Below, one piece after another: positions 1-11,074 of a stretch of 64,000 nucleotides of DNA (position 1 is the first letter of the stretch; each line of letters begins with the position of its first letter). Below the pieces are notes generated by a model that saw nothing but the letters and a program-made list of their open reading frames with translations, was not told the origin of the DNA and ran no database searches. This DNA comes from Rhodamnia argentea (lineage: Eukaryota; Streptophyta; Magnoliopsida; Myrtales; Myrtaceae), in the NCBI RefSeq assembly GCF_020921035.1, contig NC_063156.1, forward strand, positions 25,716,283-25,780,282, written 5' to 3'. Position numbers and translations under genes: made by a program.

Positions 1-266
1 CCTTGGCTGTGTTTACGGGGGTTCGCGTTGCACTTGCATCTTCGGTTGCAGTTGACGAATGAGAAATTTATTTTGTGCTGCACTGACGTGAGAGCACCAC
101 CGCTTTTAAGTCAACGACTATAGCAGAGGGTGCAGGCGTGTTACACGTTAAATTTGACCTTCTTAACGTTCGTCCACGCCTATCAAACAGGTGAGTCGGA
201 TAACAAATAATTCAATCTAAATAAATCAATTTGGCCCGTTAATGATTAATTTATTATAGTGTAAAT
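1..266. other. intergenic stretch, nothing recognised
   Basis: No convincing reading frame or RNA gene is visible. The first 180 bases are of mixed composition and then turn AT-rich. They could belong to a gene that ends or starts outside the window, but nothing supports a call. Confidence 0.5.
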
Positions 267-1155
267 TTAGGGCCCGCATGGCAACGATTATGATTCGAAA
301 AAGTAATTCTGATCAGAACTGATTTTTTTTAATTTTGTTTTTTACATGAATTTTAGAGGATTAGAACGCGTTTTGTAACTACACAAAATTTCTATTCATA
401 GAGTAACAATGCGTTTGGTAACTTCACAGAATTTATGTTCTTAAAAACAATTTCTCTTCTCTTTTTTTTTTATTTAAGTGAAATAATTACGTCTTGTCAC
501 TATAAAAACAACCTATATAGCATCACTAATAAAATGAATACATATCATACATAATCTATAATTAGTCTATTTATTTTGTAGAGCATAAAGACATATGCAA
601 AATTCATAAGAAAGAACGTAAACTCAATAGGCAATTTGCACTTTAATTTTTGCCACGAATTTGCACTTAAACACATATATATTTAACCAAACCCATATGT
701 GATCCGACATGTATTACATAAACACGTCTTTATTTAACCAAATCGTGCCATATTTGTTTCTTATGATTTGTTACGATTGCAATACAAATCTAGAGAAATT
801 TTTTTAATTTTTTTTCAAAATTTATTTTTTTTCAAAATTTATTTGTTGTTTTTTTTCTAAAATATATGTTGTATTTTTAAAATGTATTTTTTATTTTCCT
901 TTTTCTACAACGATTGGCAGCGATCGGCGGCACAAAATTGGGGCCTTCTCACTTTATTTGTCTTGTTTCTAAAAAGTAATTTTGGAACAAAAATGACATT
1001 TCCTTTTATTCTTATTTCTGCTCTAAAAGTGTTCCCAGGAATAGAATCAAAAAATTTTAAGATCAAAATCATGTATGTTACCAAACGGATTTCTCATCCT
1101 TTTTGTTTTAGGGAACACAATTAGAATATCAGAATTGTTGCCATACGGGCCTTTA
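267..1155. mobile_element. PIF/Harbinger-like MITE, copy 1
   Basis: The ends are inverted: GGGCCCGCATGGCAACGATT at the left matches the reverse complement of the right end (AATTGTTGCCATACGGGCC). They are bordered by TTA at 267-269 and 1153-1155, the three-base TWA duplication typical of PIF/Harbinger (Tourist-type) elements. The interior of about 880 bp is AT-rich and has no transposase, so the element is non-autonomous. A related copy with the same subterminal motifs lies at 25738-26921. Superfamily is inferred from ends and target site only. Confidence 0.6.
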
Positions 1156-1690
1156 GTGGCCCATACCCGACTCAACTCATACCCGACCCCACTCATATTG
1201 CTTAAACACTTTCATACTTAATTTAATATAAGAAAACTTGTTTATCATAAATTTCTAAAAAAAAAATTATAGTGCTAAACACTATGGACAATTTGTTATT
1301 ACTCTAAAAATAATTGTAAATTCTTATTTCCTTTTTTCTTTTTCTTTTTCTAAGTCTTGCAAGGGTCACTGGTTGGCCCTCACTGACCACAAGCGAGGAC
1401 TGCAAAGCCCTTGGTGGCAGTGGGCAAGGGTCCCGGGTCTCACCGGCCCTCAAATTATAAAAAGAAAAAATCAGAAAATTTTAAAATGACATGTTTATGA
1501 TTCACTTAAGCTTGTTAGGTAACTTGTTTAAGACTCATTAAGTTGTTAGGTAACCAGGTTCATTTATGATCCATTTAAGCTTGTTTGTAAAATTTAAGGC
1601 AACTCATTTATGACCTGCATCATTATATATTTGTTCATATATAGGTTATAGACCCATTATGTCACCTCCACTTATATAGTGTACGTTAAA
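1156..1690 (+). repeat. dispersed repeat family, copy 1
   Basis: A stretch around 1480-1560 matches, in inverted orientation, 17095-17200. Both copies share the AAAATGACATGTTTATGAT segment, a TTAGGTAAC/ACTCATTAAGTTGTTAGG core and a GC-richer middle with variants of GCGAGGGTC. Each copy is about 530 bp with no coding capacity. It behaves like an old MITE or other non-autonomous transposon; limits are approximate. Confidence 0.45.
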
Positions 1691-1820
1691 TTTATTGAGA
1701 ATCGGTGAATAAAATCGAGCAAACTTAGAGCTTCAACCATCGTGAAGATCTGTAGAGGGGCAACATTGAGCCTATGAGAATGGCAGTGATGAAGAAATAA
1801 TTTCTTCTTAGCACTTTTTT

Positions 1821-1825
1821 GTCTC
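1821..1825. repeat. target-site duplication (left), GTCTC
   Basis: The five bases GTCTC immediately before the 5' LTR recur at 13576-13580 immediately after the 3' LTR, as expected for one LTR-retrotransposon insertion. Confidence 0.75.
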
Positions 1826-4325
1826 GTTGACACCTAAATTTTAATTTTAATTTATCATTTCATAAAAATGAGAATTAGTAATGGTTCTCACAAAAATAAT
1901 TTTATCATGCATAGCACATTTATTTTCTGTCAGTCAAAAGCATGTTATGGCATTTAGGGTCGGATGTCGAGTCAATTGAGCTTAATTTGATAGGCGGTTG
2001 GACCGGACTAATTTGAAAATTTCGAATGAGGCCCGGAGGGGATGCCGAATTTTTCATCATAATTTTGGACTTAAAACAACCCGTTTGAGCCCTTAAAATT
2101 GCAAAAAGGGCTAAATTAATTATCCATTTGATTAGTTAAGGTCCAATTGGGTCCGGAATGACAAAATGAGCCCACAAAAGCCTAGGATTTTGGTCCAACT
2201 TGTGGGAGTCCTCATTTGGACGAAAATTCTAGCTCTTTTTAATAAATAAGATTCCTCAAAAGTCAGAATTTTCAATCCGACGATCGATATCTAATAAGAG
2301 CTTCTGAATCGAACGGTCGTCGGTAAACCCTACGCTTGCGTGCGACCCTTTGTTCTATAAGTACACAATTATGCCTAGGGTTAATGGGGGGGCAATCTTA
2401 TTCAGAAAATTTGAGGGAATTCAGGTGAAAAAGGGGAGAGCAAGAGAGTGGCTGTTTGGTGTTTTGACGGTGGAGGAAAAGGACAAAAGCAGTCCAAGCT
2501 TCGCTCGTTTGTGCGTTCGCATCTCCTACCGTGCCCGAAGTCGACCACCGCCGCTGCAGAACCTTCGCGCCTCTGTTCAGCTCTACAATTTAGTTGTTCA
2601 GTGCTTGTTCGAAGACCAAATCGACCGCTGTTCGTGCTGATTTTCACCACTGTCGGGGTAGTTTATCTAGCTGCTGTTTTGTGTCTTTTTCTCTGCTGTT
2701 TGGGCGCTGTTCGGGGACCGATTTGTCACTGCTTTGTTGCTGGAGTTTGCTGCTATTCTGGGCTTATTTGGCTGCTGTTTTGATACTGAAATTTCTGCTA
2801 TTTCGGCGCTCAAATACTCACTGTTTTGCTGCTGACATATACCCGAAACAGCTCTGTTTTGGGCGATTACCTACCTTTTCGGTACAGAATTTTTGCTACA
2901 AGTTGCGGGATTAGTTCGCTGCTGTGGAGAGTTCAATTTGTTGCCGTTTGTGACCAAAAACAGCACTGTTTTTGGACAATTTCACTAACTATTCAGTGCA
3001 GATTTTGCCTCGTTGTCCGTGATCAATTTCACTGCTGTTTATGCATGGTTTCTTCACTGTTTTGTGCTGATTTTTAGGTGGATTCATTGTCAAAATTACT
3101 GCTGCAAATTGAGCTTGGACAATGCAAATACACCACCTTTGATCCGTGCACAAATCCCCTTAGCCCATCGGTTCAGTTTTCAAGCTTGAATCACGAGATT
3201 GGTTTGAAGTTCGAATTCGGAAAGTTATTCACGAATTAGGTAACAATCGTAATCTGAATATATTTTAGATATATTGTTGCCTATTTCGAATTATTCTTAT
3301 CTAATCATATCTTGAGGATGTTATGCATATCCGAAACATTATACTTGATTCCGTGAGCATATTTTTGAATATTTGATTTGAATCTAAGATAATCAAAATC
3401 CCGATCATATCTTTGTGTATATCTTTTGAAATATTCAAGATTATTTTATGGTCTAAATTGAAATCTTCTAAAATTTTGATCATATCTTTTAAAATTTGGA
3501 TAGTTATCTGAAAATTCTTTTCAAATCTCAAGAGATAATTTTCCAATTTTAAAAGATATGAATATCCTTTGCGGATAGGGCCATATGCCCTTGAAAATTC
3601 CGAAATCCCCTAAGGATTTTCGAAAATTCAATAAATATTTGCACATCTTTAAACAAAACTGCCTATAATGTATGCTCCCTGGTGCCTAGTCCCGTCGGAA
3701 TATTAAATTGCAAGCCTTAACCATGATCTTATGGGATGGGACTGCAATTTAGTATAAGATTTCGTATTCTGCCCTTTGGCGATAGGGGATGATGACATCT
3801 TATACCATTATTCGCATATTAGCTCGAATCCTCGAGAATATAGCGGATAAAATCTCGCTCTAGCCCGGATCTTCGGGAATGAGAAGATTTATCAGAAAAT
3901 TCGGAAATTAAGGTATATTATGGGCATTTTTGTTTAACTTTGTTCAAATTCAAGCTTAAAAGAAATTTGAAAAAACAAAAAAATAATGAAAGGGAAAATG
4001 AAAAAGAAAAACATTCAATTCGCATCGTCAATCAAGAAAAGGCATTTTCATGAAATCTGGTACCGAAAGGGTGTTAATTAAAAATTAACATAATCAAGTC
4101 CCCGAACCCTAAATCTCTGGTTAGCAGAAAATAAAGTATTCTCCCGTATTTTATTTAGGTATCTAATCTACCTACCAAAAAAGATTAGTGGCGGCTCCTA
4201 CAAAAAAAAAAAAATCAAACCTAAGTTGCGAATTGGTAGGGCTTGGGAGAGTCCGTATTAGGTTAGTTAATTCATCTAATTAACCTAATAATCCATTAAC
4301 CTAAATTAATTTTTAGGTCGCGACA
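1826..4325 (+). repeat. 5' LTR
   Basis: A 2500-bp direct repeat nearly identical to 11075-13575. It ends GGTCGCGACA like its partner. A TATA-like CTATAA lies at 2355-2360, followed by a stretch rich in CTGCTGTTTTG variants. The open frames inside it recur in both LTRs and are not genes. Confidence 0.9.
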
Positions 4326-4328
4326 GCT

Positions 4329-4346
4329 TGGCGACTCCGCTGGGGA
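4329..4346 (+). other. primer-binding site
   Basis: TGGCGACTCCGCTGGGGA lies three bases after the 5' LTR, the place where a tRNA 3' end primes reverse transcription. This form of site is common in large Tat-lineage elements. The tRNA species was not determined. Confidence 0.6.
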
Positions 4347-5900
4347 TTAAAATTTTAATTCTTTTTGAAAATTAAAAGGTGAACTGAACTTCTCATGAAT
4401 TTTTGAAAATTAACATTAATTTTCGGATTTTTTTTAAGTCACCCGTAATTTTCAAAAAATTAAAATTTTTGTGGACTTAAGCCGTTAATTTTCATGATCT
4501 ATGCCTTGATTGATTAAACGTGAATTTTCTCTTGATTCTTGAATTCACGGATTGTGTTTATTCTTAACTTCCCTTAGGTGTTAAATGTTTTTACAGGTTA
4601 TGTAAATGTTATTTTCTAACCTTTGTTTTGCAGGGTCATTAGTTTAATTATTTTGCAAATTCCATAATTGAGTGGATTAAACTTGTTATGCATGATTCAT
4701 GACATTGCATTGGACCTAAAATGCTAGATGAACCTAGGATGGTGTCCGGGTAAGAATTTGCCCGGCCTCGGGATGGAGGAATGGACGACCTTACCTTCGA
4801 CCCCGATTATGTTAAGATTCCCCGTTCAGGCCTGAATCTGCGGGCACGAGGGGTTTTTCTTAACATTCCCTAAGCTTAAAAGGGCGAAAACACGACTTAC
4901 ATCTTTAAGTCGGGCTCGCTTTTGAAAGCTGTAAAAATCTGGCTAATAAAGCATGCATATGTCATTCCGCTTGTCTCTGAAATCATGATCGCACATGTAT
5001 TTTCTCCCTTCATTTCATGAGTCGGTCCATGGCAAATTAGGTTTGTCTTTGTGGTCTCGTCGAGTCCCGTCTTTTTACTTGTATCTTTACATTGCTAAGT
5101 CTCTTGTTTAGGATTTTTTTTTTCGGATTTTATGGTGGTCATACTTTGATTACACTTTTAGATTAACAAAACAGCTCTGTTTTCATTCTGACCTTGCAGT
5201 CTTGTACGAATTTTTACAACCCTTTTACGTTGGATTCAATTTCCTCACTTCAAATGAAAAATGTTCATAAGATCTTGAACCATCATATCGAAAAATTTCG
5301 TGGTAATTCAGTCTGTTTTCTATTTATTATGGAATTAATGGCCGGGGTCAAGCAGGCTGGGATCTCGCACTTCTCAGACTACAGATTCATTTTGCGATTT
5401 ACTACTAGTAAATGTGCTGTATTGCTAAATTTCCAAACATGAAAGTTGTAGGTTGATGTTTCAAATGATAGCCTACAAAATTTCAGATTTGAATTCACAT
5501 TTTTAGGGGGTCCTTCGTTCATTTAACAGAAGGCGGACGAGACAGTTTTCCGGATGTGATTTTTTGAGAAAATGCACTAAACTGAGCTAATCCGTTCATT
5601 TTCAGCTAAACCACCAAACATGAAAGTTGTTCCTCATCCTCTCAACTATGAGCTTGTAATTTTTCACACCATTTTGACCCTCCGGTGATGTTTGACGAAT
5701 TGTTTTCCGAAATCCGACGAAGCAGGAATTTCCTGGTCAGTGTCACGAATCAAGTTTGAGTGGTATTCATGAGTCTAGTCTAGCCATGGATCGACTCAAC
5801 GTTTCTCACATGCTATACTCACCATATGATCATCTCTTCCAGGTAATTTACTACGGATACCCCACGTGCACCAATTGTTACTCGATCCAGAGCAAGAAAG
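4347..5900 (+). other. untranslated leader of the LTR element
   Basis: A 1.55-kb stretch between the primer-binding site and gag with only short open frames and no recognised domain. Long leaders are usual in Tat-lineage elements. Confidence 0.5.
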
Positions 5901-7365
5901 ATGGCTGATGATGCTGAAATCGCAGCTCGTGTCGAAGCGCAAGTAAAAATGCAGATCAAAGAAGAGATGAAGGATATGAAAGACCAGATGGCTATGTTGA
6001 CTCGGATGATGACTAATTTCATGATGACTCAGAGACAAACCCCAGTGGCATCCATGATTCAACCCCCAGCAATTGTCGATCCTCAAGCGAGCGCACAAAG
6101 TGATGGAGCATTGAATGGCATGCCACCTCTTGAAGATGTTTTACTTGGAGCTCAAGGTGACAATCCACCTCTTGCAAATGTTCCTCCATCCGGCGTTCAA
6201 GGTGTTACTCAGCCTCCCGGAAATGTCATTTTACCCGCGCCTCAAATCACCACACCAGCTGTACCCAGTGTTACAACCGGCATGTTAAATGATGAGAGTG
6301 CCAAACTTTTGGCAAAATTCGATCAACGATTGCGTGAAATAGAAGGGACGCATCATGTTTCCCCAATCGACCTGTCTATGTATGCCAAGGTTCAAGTCCC
6401 AGATAAATTCAAGTTGCCGGAATTTGAAAAGTATGACGGCACGTCTAACCCGGTAGAACATGTCCAAATGTACCAGGCCCGGATGACTAAGTATGTCACC
6501 AATGATCTTCTTATGGTCCAAACTTTCCAGGCAAGTCCGAAAGGGCCAGCCATGAGATGGTACACTAACCATCATATCAACCGCATTGAGACTTGGGAAA
6601 AAACGGCTGCAGCGTTCATCAAACATTTCGGATTTAACCTAGACGTCACCATCTCTAGGGAAGATCCGGAACAAGCTGAGATGAAGAAAGGAGAGACCGT
6701 CAAACAAGACGCGACTAGGTGTAGGAATTTGGCAGCCCAGCTTATGCCGGAGCCGCCGGAACGAGAATTGATGAAGTTATTTGTGTCTACGCTTCCACAA
6801 AACATGCGCTCTCATATACTAGGTGCATCCGCTTCGGTCGTTTAGCCGCTTGATCTCGATGGCTGAAGAAGTAGAGAGCGGATTAAAGAAAGGTTGGTAT
6901 GGCGATTTCGGTTCTTCGGGGAAGCGATTCTTCGGAAAAAAAGACAAGGAAGCGGCCGCGGAGGTGAATGTGGCCTATGCCCAAAAGGTTCCCGTTCAAG
7001 CCCCTAAAGCAACAATGGCAACCCAACAAACAGTTAACTATGGCCATCGGAATCAACGTCAGCAATTCCGCCCCAAGCGTCAATTTACACCTCTTCCGGG
7101 AACTCCTTCGCAGGTCTTGGCTATCTTGCGAAAGAAGAACTTGCTAACTTCGGATCCTCAACGACCCAATTATGCCTCATTCCCTAAATATGATCCGACT
7201 AAGAAGTGTGATTATCATTCGGGTGAACCGGGTCATTCAACCGATGATTGTATGGTGCTTAAGAATCGAATTCAAGATTTGCTCGAAACAGGGGCATTTA
7301 CATTCCGGTCAGCCGGCCAACCTAATGTGCAGAGTAACCCGTTGCCAAATCATGCAAGCAATTGA
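5901..7365 (+). pseudogene. gag: gag region of the LTR element (fossil)
   Basis: The start follows CAGAGCAAGAAAG. The N-terminal part has a short acidic/basic helix and a Pro-rich linker. A retrotransposon gag (capsid) domain follows, recognisable by the KFKLPEFEKYDGTSNP stretch and a later AMRWYTN motif. Downstream is a basic segment and a zinc-knuckle-like CDYHSGEPGHSTDDC. These match gag of the Tat lineage, which packages element RNA in virus-like particles. The frame seems to have about one break, so the region is listed as a fossil. No pol gene follows. Confidence 0.8.
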
Positions 7366-10216
7366 AGGATCTTTGAGGAAGTGGGCGTAGACCCAAATTA
7401 GTATCATTTTTATTTTTATGCAATCCCCTGCGTGGGTATTTCCCGCATTCTAAGTGTCTAGGTTGCATTTTCATTTCCTAGGTTGATTAGAGTCAAAATT
7501 CCTCACCATTGAGGAATTGTTTGCATTTTGAATTCAATAAGATGTAATTTAATTGATTCATGATCAATAAAATTACAGAAGTTTTCATTATTTTGGAATC
7601 TTGTTGAGGCATACCAAACTAACCCAATGACGATAACCAACGATCGAACAATCTATTATCAATGGTAAGTACTGAGGGTTGGGCTTCTCAAGAATTATTG
7701 TCCCGAGGTTTTCGAAAGCAAAAGGTTTTTCAAGAAAAATCTTCTTAAAATGGCTTACATGATGTTTAACCCCGCTTATTCTATTAATCCATCGGCTACA
7801 TGTTTGAGAACCGGTTCGGGGGCAAGATACATCTAATGCGAGCTGGGGCACTACAACTTTCAAGGGATCAAGTATGGAAAAAGTAGCTTGCCAAAGCTCA
7901 TAATTCGGTCCCCAGATGCGGCCATGTTTGGGGCAATCTCGCATTTTGGTAAAAGCTATACCTATTCTGATTGAAAATGGAGCGAGCAGACCTCGACTTG
8001 AAAGAGGGAGTATGTTTCTCTGTCTCACATTATTTTCAAGGTAACACTTACTTTCTTACGGGAGCATATGACCAACTTGATGGTAACTATCGTGGCACAA
8101 GTCGGAGCATCTCTCGACTCGCTCATGCATGCTTTTCTTGCTCTGGGGCAAAGATAGGAATGAGCCAATCCTCAACGCGAGGAGTAGACTTCCTGACTTA
8201 GTTGATCTACTCACATGTTCCGGGGCAACGTAGATTTTCTCGTTCCCGATAATTTTCTCGCGTTCTTGCATAGTCATTTTTTTAGCAAAAGGCGTGAGAT
8301 TTTCATGAAATGTGGCTAATGCTTGAAATTGCCGTATTCATGTCTTGCATGGTTTACGCGTGATTGTTCTTCATGTTTAATTTACCAACTCTGATTAGGG
8401 AGTATAAACATATATGATGCGTCGAATGTACAGAATGAGGCATAAGAGAATGATGAAAGGCAATCCATTTCCATTTATGTCCCACATTTTAACCCCAAGT
8501 GAGTTGAGCGAGAGTTAGGTTCCGCATTCACAAGGTAAAGGGTTTTCTCGCGAAAGGTACGACTTAAATGAAATGACAGAGGCATTCAGTTCCTCTATCC
8601 AAATACTATATGTTGCCCTTTGCTTAACCCCTTCGAACGGTGGTTTCAGTTTCAAACCCCCCGCCGGGAATATCCCCACATTGGGGCAATTTCAGAAATG
8701 CAAAGAATGAGTGAAATTTTCTTGCTTTCACTTGCATCAATCTATTGAGTGTATTTGTTGCATGCGAATTCTATGTTAGCTCAAGGGCCTTAGACATGAC
8801 GAAGAGCATTTCATTTCTACATCATATACATTTATCCCTTGCTTAACCCAATTTGAGCGGCGAATTCGTTTCTTGAAACCCAATTGGTGATCATCCTAAA
8901 AGGAAATCATTTTAGACCATTTGATAGACGCGCCAAGTGCCTTGGGGCAAGCTGAAACTTGGAAGATCTGACAGCATAATATGCAAAAGATTTAGATGAG
9001 ACTCTTTTCTTTTCTCTTAACAAAAGAGCTCAACAAGAAAGATGGGAGTAGGGAGTAGAAAAAAAAAAAGCAAAGCTTGCCATGCAAAAAAAAGGCAAGC
9101 AAGAGAGAGAAAAAAATTCCGAAATTCAAGCATTCAAAAAAAAAGAGGGAAAGAAGCAGTCTAAAGAGCGAAAGGGCCCACTCCCATCAGGAATAAGAAA
9201 AAGAGCTCTCTAAAAAAAAAAAATCTCCGGAAGGAAGGGAGGTCCCACCTGAATTGGTCCATAAAATGTTCCTCAAAGAAAGACAATTTCCGAAGTACAT
9301 TAATGAAGATTACCGATGGCACTCTTGCTGAAGTATCGAGGATGGATGATCACCAATCTTATCATCATACACCCCTTTGTTCTGAATAGGCCTTTCATTT
9401 TCAAGCCTACCTTGAACCTACATTACAACCCTTACCAAAAGTCTCTTCAGATTAGGGCACTAGGGTTAACGTAGGATTTCAAATGCTCATGAATATCGCT
9501 CGAAAAAGTGCGAGCAAGATCATTTTTATCTTATTTCGCGGGGTTCTTGGCTTGTAAACCCGGAGTAGATAATGAAGAATTTCATTTCATAAGCTTTGAC
9601 TCGACTCGAGTCCCCTTTGATTAAACCTTTGACCTAGCCCTCATTACGATCCTAATCAAGACCTCAAGATCGGTTTTATCGTATCAATTGCGAGATCACT
9701 CGGATCCTTGTTGAATGTGGTGATGGTAAGATTGAGTGATTTCTCTTAAATCCTGCAGTAATGATAAATATCTTTTCTCGAGAGTGAGAGAATGCCCTTT
9801 CGGACTAAAGTTCCTATTCATATTACATTCGAGGTATTCATGATGTGATAACCTTCCTAAACATATTTGGTAATATAAACTTGACAGAATAGTTATGCAT
9901 AAACCATATTGTGAACAATTCTAGCATATGAGCAAAATGCATATTTTTGTTTTTAATCATGCTTAACAAGAACTAAAGGAATTGATGATCGACAGAGAGT
10001 TATGCATGATCTTATTGTTGAATTTTGTCGTGTATGCTTGCATGTGTTACCTCCGACACTATCCGACGGGTAACACATTTTTGATGTTCGAATTTCTTTT
10101 TCGAGTCTCAAAGTTCATCCAAGGATTATTCAATGAACAAAGCCATGCTAGCAGCTACCCACAAGATAATCCTTCAAATTCTCGGATAATTGAATTGGGC
10201 ATGGTGGCACAATGCT
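7366..10216 (+). other. non-coding interior of the LTR element
   Basis: This region lies where pol would be expected. No reverse transcriptase, integrase or protease motif was seen on either strand. It contains several GGGGCAA-type phrases and a poly-A/purine-rich block at about 9055-9245. The short open frames here look incidental. Confidence 0.6.
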
Positions 10217-10671
10217 TGGTTGAAGTCCACGAGGGTGATTCCCAATAACCAACTTGTTTGTCCCTAGTTGAAGTCCACGAGGGTGACTCCTAGTTTATTG
10301 TCTCACGTTGAGATCCACGATGGTGATCTCTTGAGAGATAATTTCATGGTTGAAGTCCATGAGGGTGACTTCCTAATTTATCGTCTCATGTTGAGATCCA
10401 CGAGGGTGATCTCCCGAGAGACAATTTATTGAATCATGGTGATAGTCCACGAGGGTGACTTCCCACGATAACAATTTACCGACTCATGGTCGAAGTCCAC
10501 GAGGGTGACTTCCCAAGAGACAACTTACCGACTCATAGTTGAAGTCCACGAGGGCGACTTCCTAAGAGACAATTTACCGACTCATGGTCGAAGTCCACGA
10601 GGGTGACTTTCCAAGAGACAACCTACCGACTCACGGTTGATAGTGCACGAGGGCCACTTCCCGAGAGACAA
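10217..10671 (+). repeat. tandem array inside the LTR element (about 10 units)
   Basis: Units of about 40-50 bp are built on the core GAAGTCCACGAGGGTGACTT, alternating in part with a GAGATCCACGAGGGTGATCT form. The tails are variants of CCAAGAGACAACTTACCGACTCA. Units abut with no unique spacers. Internal tandem arrays close to the 3' LTR are known in Tat-lineage elements. Confidence 0.85.
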
Positions 10672-11059
10672 AAATGGTCAGCTTGAACCATAACTCAAGC
10701 ATATTTCTTCACAACACATATCTTGCGCTGTCTCCCGTCAGAAGGAAATTTCTGGTAACAAGATGGGCTTAGTACCTTAGTATTCTCGCATCCACCGGAG
10801 GTCTGGAAATTAAGGGAATCATCGGCGTATGAGGTATTTGCTAAAACATGTATTTTCGTATGCGATCCATGTGCAAGTTTCTCTAACACGGAAAAAAGGG
10901 AAATCATTGACACATGTTATTTACAGCATTGCATTTTATGTATCATTTCACTTGCATCGAAAAATGGGATTCAGTCCCACCAAAAATTACCTGTGATTTG
11001 CATTTTCAAAATTTAGGTTTCAATTTTGGTCTTTGAGCGAAACCTCTACGAGTCTCCAC

Positions 11060-11074
11060 TCAAAGAGGGGCAAC
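11060..11074 (+). other. polypurine tract
   Basis: The purine-rich run CAAAGAGGGGCAAC directly precedes the 3' LTR, the place where plus-strand DNA synthesis is primed. Confidence 0.7.

Noticed and set aside
2350-3077. Several overlapping open frames, repeated at 11600-12328
   Set aside because: They lie within both LTRs of the same element and are duplicated only because the LTRs are; the residue composition is typical of chance translation.
10217-10671. CRISPR-like regular repeats
   Set aside because: Units abut without unique spacers, diverge from one another, and lie inside a plant LTR element.
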